From positions 34,037,712 to 34,101,711 of the forward strand of contig JAAALK010000286.1 of NCBI GenBank assembly GCA_019279435.1: DNA of 64,000 nucleotides, read 5' to 3'. The notes under the pieces were generated by a model, which saw only the letters and a program-made list of their open reading frames with translations, made no database searches and was not told the DNA's origin. The DNA comes from Zizania palustris (lineage: Eukaryota; Streptophyta; Magnoliopsida; Poales; Poaceae). The position numbers and the translations under genes are program-made. Positions 20,559 to 31,189 of the stretch are shown here, piece by piece (the stretch's first letter is position 1; each line of letters opens with the position of its first letter).

Positions 20559-22338
20559 TTATTTGCTCTTTTGTGCGTCCCTAGCATGTTTTTCTTGTTC
20601 AAATTTCACAATTTCAGCAGGAGTCATAGGAAGCAATGTAACTTTCTTTCCTTTATACATAAATGTGTACTTATTGCTCCTACCATGGTGTGTAGCATCA
20701 GTATCATACTCCCAAGGTCTACCAAGTAATAGAGAACATGCTTGCATTGGTACTACATCAAAATCAGCAACTCCGAAGTATGTACCAATGGAAAATTTGA
20801 TGTGAGCAGTTTGTGTTACCTTGACCTTACCGCTATTGTTGAACCATTGCACATGGTAAGGGTGTGGATGCGCACGTGTGGGAAGTTGAAGCTTTGTTAC
20901 CATGTCGTGGCTCACCAAATTGTTGCAACTACCGCTGTCGATGATGACACGTACACGATGGTCATTGACGATGAAGAAGGTCTGAAACAGATTATTCCAT
21001 TGTGCCCGATCGTCCTGCTCCATGTGAGTGCTCAAGACGCGTTGTACAATAAGTGCTTCATGGTCGGCAGAGGCATTCGGTGCAAAAACAGCATCATCGT
21101 CGAAAGCATCGTAATCTCCTGCAATGTTAGCAGCAAGTGCGTATTCATCTTCAACATCACTAGCACTTACATAGCCACCGTCTTCCGTAGCGATATAAGC
21201 CCGCTGACTAGGGCAGTCCTTCATAACGTGGCCGAATCCTTTGCATCGGTGACACTGGATCGCTGCAGAACGTGCAGTAGAGGCCACCGAGGAGGTGGGC
21301 TTGGCTGGCACCTTGGATGCTGCAGCCTTGGAGCTCTCAGCCTGGGCTGTAGATGTAGAAGGTGCTGATGTAGCCACCGGTCGAGAAGGTGGTGGTGGTG
21401 GTCATTGCTGCTGCCCACTTGAGCGTGAAGTAGCACCACCAATGTTGGTCCTCATGCTGCGTTGTGGTTGTTGGCGACCCTGCAATTCTTTTTCTGCAAG
21501 CATAGCAAGATGGAAAAGACGAGTGATAGTATTGTATTCTTTATAATCAATGATATCCTGAATTTCACATCTTAAACCATCGTAAAAACGGGCCATTTTA
21601 TCCTCATTGTCCTCCTCAATTTCAGCGCGCATGCAACCTATTTGCAACTCCTGATAATACTCCTCTACCGATTTATTTCCTTGGTTTAGGCGCTGCAATT
21701 TTTTTCTCAAATCACGCTTATATGAGGGAGGAACCCATCTACCACGCATTTGCCGTTTTAACATACCCAAATTTTGTGGTTCATTGCCAACCTGAACTAT
21801 TTCAGTCCACCAAAGAAGAGCATATCCAGTGAAGTCACTAGTAGCTAAGCGCACGCGGTGGATAGCAGGAACCATGTGGGCATTAAATTTTTGTTCGACT
21901 GACATCTCCCAATCTAAATATGCATCTGGATCATAGGTGCCAGCAAAATGAGGTACTGAAAATTTTACCTTGGAGTAGGGATCATTGTTCTCGCAGTTGC
22001 CATTATTACCTCGTGGATGGCGGTTGCGGTGGCCACACATACCTTGATAATTGAACTGAAAGGGATGACGTGCAGCCTCGTCAGGGTCAATGCCATTGTT
22101 CCCGGGATAGGATGGTCATCTTCCTCTTCAATATGGTCGTCTTCCCCCTCAACATAGTCATCGTCGGCTTGTGTAGCAAGCAAGTGTGTCTCTAGGGCAG
22201 TCATCCGGTCCACTAGGTCAGCCACAGTACGCGCAAGACATTCGATGGAATGTTGGGTATGCCGCTGAGACTCTAGTAGAGCACGTCGTGAGACACAGTC
22301 ATTAAAATCAGATGGAGGGGTACCACTGTTATCTGCCA
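20559..22338 (-). pseudogene. Gypsy Gag and protease, chromovirus, broken
   Basis: The likely start is the ATG at 22338 (MADNSGTP). The Gag core (FSVPHFAGTYDPDAYLDWE, ALLWWTEIVQ, KSVEEYYQELQ) is a Retrotrans_gag domain. A zinc knuckle CHRCKGFGHVMKDC is followed by a protease with VIIDSGSCNNLVS. Three lesions are visible: a frameshift near 22090-22100 that puts the N-terminus out of phase, a TGA at about 21402-21404 before the knuckle, and a TAA at 20559-20561 between protease and RT. Apart from the frameshift, all pieces share one frame, so gag-pol was a single polyprotein. Confidence 0.92.
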
Positions 22339-23430
22339 TGTTAGTGAAAAGACAAAACAACAAAAAATAATCCTTATGGAAAACAGCTAGGTGGAGTGGT
22401 GGGTGTGTGGTGGAAGCAATCCGTCAAGCGCCTTACCCACACTTGCAAGTGTTCTTACCACACCGCAGTGAGGTCACCGGCCTACAGGTGATGAACCAAG
22501 TGGAGGGTGGTGTGCAATTGCAAGAAATGAACCTGTCCTGACCAAGAGAAAGGTGTAGCTTGGAAGGCAAATTGAGTAGCAAGGATTAGCGATAGTAATA
22601 ACAGTTAAACCAAGTTCAATAAGTGTTCCCTAGTACTCGTCAAAGTTGCTGACCTTAGTGCTCCCAATGTGAAAATTCAAGCAATAGAGGGAAACTATGT
22701 GCCCAAAACTCAAGTGGAGGCAATAATAGGCCAAATTCAGCTCTCTGCCGCTTCCGCTGATCGGACAAGGGATCGGAAAAGAGATCGGACAAGCAGAATC
22801 TGCCGCTGCCGCTGATCGGACAAGGGATCGGACAAGAGATCGGACAAGGGATCGGACAAGAGATCGGTTCTTCTTTTTTTTCACTCTATTTTTTTTGAAC
22901 AAGGATGACAAGAGATGCAACCACAAAAATTGGCACCTGCAACTGAGGTGGGATGTGGTTCACAGAAATTCAACAAGTTCGCTGAACGTCGAGCAAAAAC
23001 TTTGACCAATTTTTTTCTTTATCTTCCTGATTTTTTTGGTGATTCTAATGAAGGCTAAAGGACCCTCCAAATTGGGTCAAGAATATGCTCAAAAAATTTC
23101 AGATTTTTCTGCCAAACGAGCGAAAAGTTATGCCTATTTTACCGAAGGGGGGTCACAAAGACTCGATGTGGAAAACGAGTAGGGCTGTGGAGGGGGGTTT
23201 TTTCGGGTGGGGAATTTTTTGAGACACAAGACCAACTACTACTCAAACGACACAAAGGGATTACTAAACCAGCAACAAGACTCGACCAAGAACACAAACT
23301 CAACAAGGTTAAAAACTGAAATTAAAATCGCAAGGCACAAAGGGGTTTTCGGTGGGGATTTTTTTTGTGAGGGTTTTCTGGACTCTAGGTAAAACAAGCG
23401 AAGATCGAGGTTACCTAACGGGAAATCTGA
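22339..23430 (-). other. Gypsy leader between primer site and gag
   Basis: About 1.1 kb without a gene. It contains a 12-bp tandem repeat (22759-22869) and a T-rich stretch at 22870-22900. I see no credible ORF. Confidence 0.75.
22759..22869. repeat. 12-bp tandem repeat, GATCGGACAAGR type
   Basis: Eight or nine units of GATCGGACAAG plus A or G lie in two blocks separated by CTGCCGCTGCCGCT-like bases. The array is in the gypsy leader. A period that is a multiple of three keeps any overlapping frame open, which explains the short serine/arginine ORF there. Confidence 0.85.
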
Positions 23431-23442
23431 GCTCTGATACCA
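23431..23442 (-). other. Primer binding site of the gypsy chromovirus (tRNA-iMet)
   Basis: TGGTATCAGAGC on the minus strand, five bases inside the 5' LTR end. Confidence 0.93.
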
Positions 23443-23447
23443 ACTAA

Positions 23448-24354
23448 TGGGGGATTGGTCCCGATCTTCCGCTAGGTAAAGGATAACTTGGATTGGGGGA
23501 GAATCTCGACGTTGATGATCCAAGGCTCCGGTCTAGCGGATCAAAACCTTGCAATCGCTACACCACCGTCTCCGTTGGCTATCAACCACGCAGGGCGCGA
23601 TTGACCTCGCCACGAAGGCTAGTTCCTGCAAGCGAACCCAAGAACACAAGCAAGAACAGGAAGGATACAAGTCGAATGCCAAATCACAGATAAACTATGA
23701 AGAGGAGAGGTTTCACAAACGCTGATGCAGTAGCCAATCGGTCCGGTGCAGGAGCGGGATCTAAACACACAAGTGTAGATGCAAACAAAGCAAAACCTCA
23801 CCCTAAAGGCGGCTGGTGTGAGTATATAAGGCGTGGGCAGCCTTTAGAAGACGTACAGACTCGGACTATGGGCTAGAAGACGTACAGACTCGGACTATGG
23901 GCCAACACGGCCCAATTCTGTCATGCAGGACTGTTTCAAACACACAGGACGACTCGAGACTCCAAATGAGACGAAACCAACGGCAAAAGATCCGACTTCT
24001 CCTTAGATTTCCAAAAAGTCCAAGAACGCGTCAATCGGACTTCGTATGAGGAAAATACACCCATTTTGGTGCATGGTGGTTGATGTAGTCCGAACCAGCG
24101 AATTCTTGACTTCAAATCATCCGTGCGACTCCGTCTTCAACTCCAACTCTCCTATTCCATCTCCCATGTTCCTAAGCAACAAAATATCACTAGTATTCAG
24201 TAGCATCCCATCCAAACAAATATTAACATAATTGCTAAGGAAAGAATTAACCTCATGGTTCAAGCGACGGACACGGGCGCGTGTGATTGGTCCTTGTAAT
24301 TGAATTGTAGGTGGAGGCTCCATGTGTGTATCATGTGAAGTGATGCCCTCATCA
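23448..24354 (-). repeat. 5' LTR of the gypsy chromovirus
   Basis: 907 bp, matching 5399-6305 with scattered substitutions. It carries a second copy of the Pol C-terminal coding segment at 24117-24323 (GPITRARVRRLN), because the coding frame overlaps the LTR. It is followed at 24355 by the rest of the A1 LTR. Confidence 0.93.
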
Positions 24355-25296
24355 CTTTGCTAGGACTCCGAACTTGAGCTGTGAATCTAGCTTCGAAGTG
24401 TGCTCCATTCTAAGGTTTTGTTCTGGCATACTTCGACAGGCTTCAGAGTTAGCTTCGAAGCATGTCTCTCTGGTAGATTTCGCTCGGAGTATGTTTTTCT
24501 GAGGTCTTTCTGCTACTGTCTTTTTTGGAGGTTTTTCAGTTTGTGGGTTCGGAGCTTGTCGTTCGAAGTGTGTTTGTGGCCTTCGATTTCTTGTGTGACA
24601 ACACCTATAGACTTAGTTTCGATGTTGGTATGTGTGTCGAAGGTCATCACTTTAGCAATCTTTCTTCGATCTAGCCGGCTCCGAAGGTAGAGTGTAGGCT
24701 TTGATTTGGTCTTTCTACTGTGTGTTGGGCTTTGCTTCTCGTTCGAAGATTGCTTTTCTGTGAACTTTATTCGAATCTTTCTGATCGAAGTCTAGGCTTC
24801 GAAGTACACTGTTCGAAGCAAGCTTCCATACATTCATACTTCGTTTCAAAGCATACTTCGCTCTCTGCTACACTCGAACTAGGCTAGACTCAACGAACCT
24901 TCGACACTTCAATGACTACCTTCGCTAGACTTCGACAAGGGACTCCGAAGCATGCTTCGACACTGTGAAGCAGGCTTCGACATAGCGAAGCAGGCTTCGC
25001 AAAGTTTCGAACAGGAGAAAAATTTGAACAGTAACTTCTCATCTCTCTTCATGTATACTTAGATCATCTGCTGAGAAGTTTGATTTGCCATGTGTTGAAT
25101 ATTTTGTTTATCTTTATGATTAGCACGGTATTGACACCAGTCTTTTCTAGGCTAGATACTTTTAGACTTAGGCATTCTGTTCAAGCTTTGCTGCTTAGTT
25201 CTTTGAGGTGCGTTGGGTGTTGAGAGCAGGCCATAGATTCGAAAGAATTTTTAGGTGCCCATTCACCCCCCTCTGGTCAGTACTTTCGGTCCTACA
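24355..25296 (+). repeat. A1 3' LTR, second part (U5 side)
   Basis: Continues 4317-5398 after the gypsy insertion and ends TCGGTCCTACA, identical to the A2 LTR terminus. It is rich in TTCGAA and CTTCG motifs, like the same part of A2. The last 90 bp (GAGGTGCGTTGGGTGT to CACCCCCCTCTGGTC) are shared with copia families B and C. Confidence 0.93.
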
Positions 25297-26016
25297 AAGT
25301 ATCCGTTAATCTACGTAATAGATTGCTATTGCCTTGTTACTTCGCCTGTGAACTATCCGCTAATCTGCATAACAGATTGCTACCTTCGCTACTAGTGCAA
25401 CACTTAGCAAAATTCGGTCCTCAGGCCGGATTGGTACTTCGAGTCATCTTTGTTGCAGGTTTCTACGTTCGGAGCTACTTCGTCGGAGGTGTTCGGAGCT
25501 GAGAGATTGGTTTCGGAGGTCACCAGGATACCCTATGGCGGGACTGCAGGCTCCGACAACAGGCTTCGCCAGCATACTTCATCGCAACGGGCTTTGCCAT
25601 GACCATACTCTGTACCGGATGAAGTTGCGCTCGCGCGTGGCCCTCGCGTCATTATTCCGTAGTTTGCTGTATCGGACTCCATCTTCGGCCGGATCAGTCC
25701 GAATGCCGAAGCACCCTTCGGCGGAGCACCTCGCACCAGACGCCGAAGGTACACTTCGGTGACCCCTTCGCACCAGACTTCGAACTAGACGGGCTCCGAC
25801 TAGTTTGCTAATTTTATTCTGTTTAATCTATTTCTTTCGGCTAATTGGATTATTTTGTGTAATCTGGTTGCCTGGCGACTCCACCCCCTTATCACGACTA
25901 AGGGTAGTCGGAACGCGACATCGGTGCCACGTCACGCTTAGGCTTGTTCCTAAGTATCCGTGCACTTTTGGATCATCGAACTGACCCAAGTGCGGGGGCA
26001 TGTTTCCGTGTCAACA
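25297..26016. repeat. Unclassified LTR end (element X)
   Basis: About 720 bp between the A1 LTR end and copia C sequence, ending TGTCAACA. It holds two related blocks starting at about 25302 and 25357 (TATCCGTTAATCTACG and TATCCGCTAATCTGCA). It is rich in CTTCG motifs and resembles the end of an LTR, but I cannot assign it to a family. Both neighbours are recognisable elements, so it is most easily read as an LTR inserted into C and then hit by A1. Confidence 0.5.
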
Positions 26017-26245
26017 TCATGTTGCTATCTTGATGTCTACATTGCCAAAGGGGAAGAGTTCATGTAATTTTGTTGCCTAATTGAGTTTTTGAGGTAGCTT
26101 TATCTTTAAGTTTTGTTCTATCATCCTTTTTCAAGTGACATTCTTCTTTTTGTTCTATCTAGAGTTTTCATGGTCACTTGTGTGCTGAACTTTCTTTTTA
26201 ATCTTTTTTCATCTTGGATTGTCAATACACTCATCAAGGGGGATA

Positions 26246-29175
26246 TGGAGAAACCAAGTGAGGTTTTCACTGTGGTTCCAGTTTATGATGAGTGATTGAT
26301 GAAGTTGGCTATGGTGATTGTTGGATGTTATGTATGGGTTGCATGGAGGTGTGTGTGTGTGTGTCTGTGCTTGTCTCATGTGTGCAGTGTTGAGAAACTT
26401 GTCAACTGTCGATGGCAAGTGATCAAGGTTAGACAGGGAGTCTAATGCCAGATGGTCGAGGATGCCAATTAGAGTTGAAAGTGACCTCAGATGTACGTGT
26501 TGAGACGAAGCAAGACATGGGATAACGGTTGGTCGAGACGAGGTGTCGTTCAAGTCAGCGAAAGGGTAGCCGGTACAAGTGATAAGATGGCTCGAGGGAT
26601 CGAGAGGGGGATATACTTGCTGGCAGTCGAGTTCGCAGACCGACGACGATCGTCGAGGATCTAGGAGGCTTTGTCGGTTTTTTCTGAAAACCATCTCATC
26701 TCTAAATGTTTTTTTTAAAATTCCAATAAATAGGAGTTTATTTTCATTCAGTAATTTAGATTAAGTGTAAACTTTTAGTATTTTTCGGAATTATAAAAAT
26801 TCTGAAAATATATTAAAAGTATAGGGTCAATTTTTTAATAAATTAGAGTCAACATTTGGGTATTTTTCAGAATTTGTAATTCTGAAAATACACCATAGTC
26901 TTTTGGTAATTTCTTAGAAATTTTACCCTAATGGCACATTTGTAATTTCTCTCCTAGGTTTGCCTATAAAAGGGGGTCCTAGCCTAAGGGGGAGGGTTAC
27001 AACTTTAGGACAACACACTAGCCTGAACATTTTCACTTTAATACAATGAATCTATTTTGGCATTCCAATTCTGCTTCTCCTACAACCGAATGATCTGTTT
27101 GCTGAAGCTGTTGTCAGATCTTCAATAGTGTGCGAAGAACACTCCTGGTGTGTCTTCTGTTCTGTTTTATTCAGTGTTCTGTTCTATTGTCTTTGATCAC
27201 TGCCATGGGAATGGTTGCTTAAATCTTGTCTTCGGTTTGAGTACTACTTGTTTCTGTTAAAATCTTATGCCAGATAATCTACAATGTTCATAGGACTTCC
27301 CTGGTTGTTTTTATCTCAGTCTTTTCTTGGTGTTTCTTTCTTGGCTAGTGCTAATTTTTGCTGTGAAAAGAGTTCTATTTCATATTTATTTTCTGTTTTA
27401 AATCTGGTATGATGCTACAACAATCTTGAACAGTACATGTAGTTTTTGCTGTGGTTTTTTAAGAAACTGAATCTTGCTGTTATGACAAGCAACCTTTGAG
27501 GTTGAAGTGGATACAAACAAGATTCAGATTTCTGTTTGAAATTGTTTTGATCATCTTATTTCTGCCAAGAATAGTAGGGTTCATCTCAACCAATCTCTCA
27601 AGCATCAAGTTTCAGGTCATGTGCCGATAAACTTTTTAAGGTGATCTGAAATCTTTTGTGGTTGGTTGAAGCCTTGGCTGTTGCTGAAAAGTGAGTGGAT
27701 ATTCTGGTGTTCACCTGCCTCATCAGTACCTTGAGAAGTTACTTTTCTGTAAAGCTACAGTGACGTCACCTAATGGCAGAATCTGTTCTGAAATCACTCA
27801 GTTTTTGATCAGTTCTAGTTTAAATGCTTTCTTTACTGAATACTGAATTATTTTATGTCTTGGTTCCTTGTTTGGTTCTTGTGAAGTCAATCTTTTGTCA
27901 ACAGCTAGTACCCAGTTGATCCTATCCTAAATTAATACTGATTATTGTTCTTCTGGTTTCCTCATGAACCTTATTTGCAGACTGTTTCTTTGCACTGATT
28001 GATTGCACAAAAAACTAGTGTTAGTATTTGATTTATAAATCTGCTATATTTGGTACTGGTTCATCAGGTTTGGCTGAACAGAATGTTCAGAGATACCTGT
28101 ACCTTGTCTCTATTGCATCCAACTAGGGATGACATCATAGTACTTGAGTATGCTCTGTGAAAAAGTTTGATATGCTAACTACTTTCAGGCTGATGTCATT
28201 TTGTTGAGTTAAAATAGTTGTTCAGTTTGTAAAGTTTACTCCAGAAGCACCTGTAAAACTTCCATACTGACTGAACTTTGGTAACTTGTGCATGTATTAT
28301 GCTTCATCCGAAAAAAATTCAGTATTGAAGTTAGTGTTTGCTGAATCTTCTTCAGTTGATGTTGACTGGTTTGAAATTCATCAATGAACAAGGGAATTCA
28401 ATCTTTTTGATACATCATTGTTTCAGTTGTTCATTCAAAGTCTCAAATATTCAGTGTCTAATTTATTCCTGAGTTCTTTAATATATTTTGATTTGATTAC
28501 TCTGATTGTACTGAAATTGTTATTCTATGGAACTGATCTGGTTCAGTTATTACAGAACACTTCAGAGTTGCTGAAAAATATTTGAATTGGACCTTTTGTT
28601 GTTGAGGTAATATGTTCTTGAGAAGTAGAGTCAGTTTATGATGATAAGTGATAATCTTTTTTTTTGCAAAGTGATCAAGATTGCCATAAATTGTTTTGAA
28701 ACAATCTTGGTGTTTGGATTTATGTGATCAATTCGGAATTCTCACTTTGAATCCCATTTCAATAGAAATTGATACAAACAGTTCATGATCTGATACTTTT
28801 AAAGTTGATTTGATCAATTATTCTTGACAAGTTTTGATTCAAAGTGACAAGTTCATCTGTTAAAGAAGTTTTCTAATTTTCTGAACTTTGTAGGAATTCC
28901 AACAGTCGAAGTATCTCTGTCGACGGATCAGTTGCCGAAATATCTACTCTATTTTGGAGATTCAATTGTCGACAGGGTTAGTCGACCAATCAAACTCCGA
29001 TCTAGACCAAGATTTGCATCTAAAGTTAATGTCTATTATGAACATGTTCTGATTGATCTGAATTGTAATTCTGAAGTTATTAGAGGTGTGTTGGGTGTAC
29101 TGGTCAGACCATCAAATTCACAAAATTTTTGTTGAGGCGCCTATTCACCCTCCTCTAGTCTCCATTCCGATCTCA
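26246..29175 (+). repeat. 3' LTR of copia C
   Basis: It starts TGGAGAAACC after the purine tract and ends CCGATCTCA, 2930 bp. A GT microsatellite lies at 26350-26364. The block 26390-26640 is related to the U3 of copia B (45745-46010). A TATA box (TATAAAAG) lies at 26965-26972. The remaining 2 kb are AT-rich, with no ORF of note. The last 90 bp resemble the LTR ends of A and B. Confidence 0.78.
26965..26972 (+). promoter_or_regulatory. TATA box of copia C LTR
   Basis: TATAAAAG within GCCTATAAAAGGGGG, about 720 bp into the LTR. Position and context fit the LTR promoter. Confidence 0.7.
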
Positions 29176-29307
29176 GAGGAGTGATTAGGCTATTGGCCAA
29201 TACGTGACACTTGCACCATCGAGCCGATAGCGGGGAAGGCGGTGCGCTATACGCTTGAGCCGACGGCAATCCCCGATGCCAATGAGATGCAACGCGGAAT
29301 TAAAAGG

Positions 29308-29829
29308 TAATATGTCAACTTATACTCTGATAGAATCTAAATTTAGTATACCAGAAAATGAATCCATACTATTAAATCACCATAACATCAAGATCGGACC
29401 TAACCAATATAGTTGCTAAATCACGAATGACTAACTATCCTTAAACATATCTAGCATACTCTATTCAGATGAACGATGTACAACATAAACTAGATACAAT
29501 AGATCAAGATGTCGAACTTAACCGATGAATTCTTGAACTAAAGTATCTAATATATGTCAATTTAAGAGATCGTAACGATACAACCTCAAACCTAGCTAAT
29601 ACACCAAGATAAACAAGTGATTATACTGACCGGACCGACATCACAAGAGAACAAAGTGATTGAGCCTTGAACGACACCAACTCAGTCGACACAATCACCA
29701 GTGTGCGGGACTCACCTCTTCACCGAAGATCGAAATGATGCAGCCCAGCTCTGAGTGCTTAGTCATGTCGGAATTAACCTTGAGTAAACAAGGGTGGTGA
29801 TGCACCGAGATTAGTTTTGTGGTTGTAGG
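29308..29829. repeat. Diverged direct repeat, copy 1
   Basis: Aligns over its length with 30186-30675; for example TACTCTGATAGAATCTAAA against TACTCTGATCGAAACTAAA, and GGGACTCACCTCTTC against GGGACTCACCTTTTC. Many substitutions and small indels show it is old. Confidence 0.75.
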
Positions 29830-30185
29830 GTTGTGTCCATGTTGGTGTCTTTTTTGATCACAAATGTGGCCTAGGAGATCTGCTTAACTCCAGTGCAGAT
29901 CCTATAATCTTAGAAGAAAAAGAAGGTTCTGAGCATGCCAATCAGTTTGACCCCACAACTGATAAGGAATCACAAAGAATAATGTTAGTAGCAATGCTGA
30001 TGGGCTATAGAGCCGATGACTATGGTGAGAATAAAATAACCAGGAATAAACACGTCGATCGGCCATAGGGCTGATGGCCACACCCACGCTATCAGGCTGA
30101 ACACGCTATCGACCGATAGGGTGGAATCCTTGTGCATACAGGCCAATGAGTGTCTCCTTGATGTAGGTGGAATATAGTGTGGAGA

Positions 30186-30675
30186 TAAATATAACCTATC
30201 GTCTTGTACTCTGATCGAAACTAAACTTAGTATATCCAACAACATATCCATACTATCAAATTACCGTAACTGCAAGATTAGACCTAACCAAGACAATTGC
30301 TAATCACGATAAATCAATAACACTCCAATGCATCGGGTATACTTTATTTAGATGAATGGTACACAACATGAACTAGATATAATAGAATGAGATGTCGGAC
30401 TTAACCGATAAAGCCTCAAACTATGACACCTTGCAAAATATACCAAGATAAAACCGGTGATCACACTGACTGGGATGATACCTCAAGAGATCGATATGAT
30501 GCAGCCTTGAAGAACATGGACCTAGCCGATGTGATCGTCGGGGGTGATGGGACTCACCTTTTCGCCGGAGTTCGAGATGATGGAGCCTAGTTCCAAGTGC
30601 CAAGTCTGGTCGTGATTAACCTTGGGAACCTAAGGGTGGTGATTCGCCGAAAGAGTAGTTTATTGTGGTTGATTG
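30186..30675. repeat. Diverged direct repeat, copy 2
   Basis: Second copy of the 0.5-kb unit at 29308-29829. The 350 bp between the copies contain loosely related GCCGAT/CGATCGGC-rich sequence. Confidence 0.75.
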
Positions 30676-31189
30676 TGTGTATCTGTCCTCTAAACCTAGC
30701 TAATTAGATACATATTTATAGTCTAGAGACTTTCTGTCCAAGTAATCCACAGTGTAACCGATTTTGGATCACCTTTATCTTCTCTCACCCTCATCGGCTC
30801 CATCATATCTAGCCATGTTGTAACGATATGGACGAGCTTCTTTGACCACCTTTGACCAGACTCCTTTGACTTCGTTTGACCGTGTGACATTCTTAGTGGG
30901 CCTAGGTTTTACTAAATCTTGGCGTCAACACATGCCCCTAGTTTCAGAGGATTAAAAGGTAACTGATGCTTCAAAATTACTAGTCATCATCACCTCTGCC
31001 ATCATGTCCTTTCAAGCGTCTATCCACAACATCTTTTCAAACTCATTAATAGTAGCCGAAACCCTTCAGGAATCCTTTGGAACAAAGTTCTTTTAAAGGA
31101 ATTTTGGAGGATTTAATGTAATTCCAACGAAAATTCGGTAAAATTCTTGTGTTCCAAATGAGCCCTCATATTCTAGTACTTTATAAAAT

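Larger units (their letters stand above)
5399..24354 (-). mobile_element. Ty3/gypsy chromovirus (CRM-like features), split by copia A2
   Basis: Two 907-bp LTRs bound the element at 5399-6305 and 23448-24354. Its own sequence is 5399-7363 and 18753-24354, about 7.6 kb. The order on the minus strand is LTR, iMet primer site, gag with a zinc knuckle, protease, RT, RNase H, integrase, LTR. The Pol frame runs on into the 3' LTR, a trait described for centromeric CRM elements, so CRM affiliation is suggested but not proven. The frame carries several stops and frameshifts. No target duplication is visible (AATAA on the left, CTTTG on the right). Confidence 0.9.
1..25296 (+). mobile_element. Copia element A1 (Maximus/SIRE-like), 3' part, split by nested insertions
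   Basis: This is the 3' portion of a Ty1/copia element whose 5' end lies before the window. Its own sequence is 1-5398 and 24355-25296. The interval between is a gypsy element that itself holds another copia. The order integrase, reverse transcriptase, RNase H, long untranslated region, polypurine tract and 2-kb LTR is that of Maximus/SIRE-type copia. The two LTR halves add up to 2024 bp, against 2025 and 2027 bp for the LTRs of its relative A2, so nothing was lost when the gypsy inserted. The bases AAGTA at 25297-25301 would be its target duplication. Confidence 0.93.
26017..29175 (+). mobile_element. Copia element C, 3' end (untranslated region and LTR)
   Basis: 26017-26245 matches the end of the pol-LTR region of copia B (GCTATCTTGATGTCT and GTCACTTGTGTGCTGAAC are shared with 54380-54640). 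It ends in the purine tract CAAGGGGGATA and is followed by an LTR. No coding part lies in the window. Confidence 0.8.
29176..30931. other. Old repetitive sequence, LTR-like, with two diverged copies
   Basis: No gene is visible. The section ends GGCGTCAACA, followed by CATGCCCCTAG. That junction resembles the LTR-purine tract junction of the Tat element at 36300-36321 read on the same strand. It may be the 3' LTR of an old Tat-type element in minus orientation. The left boundary is unclear. Confidence 0.4.
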
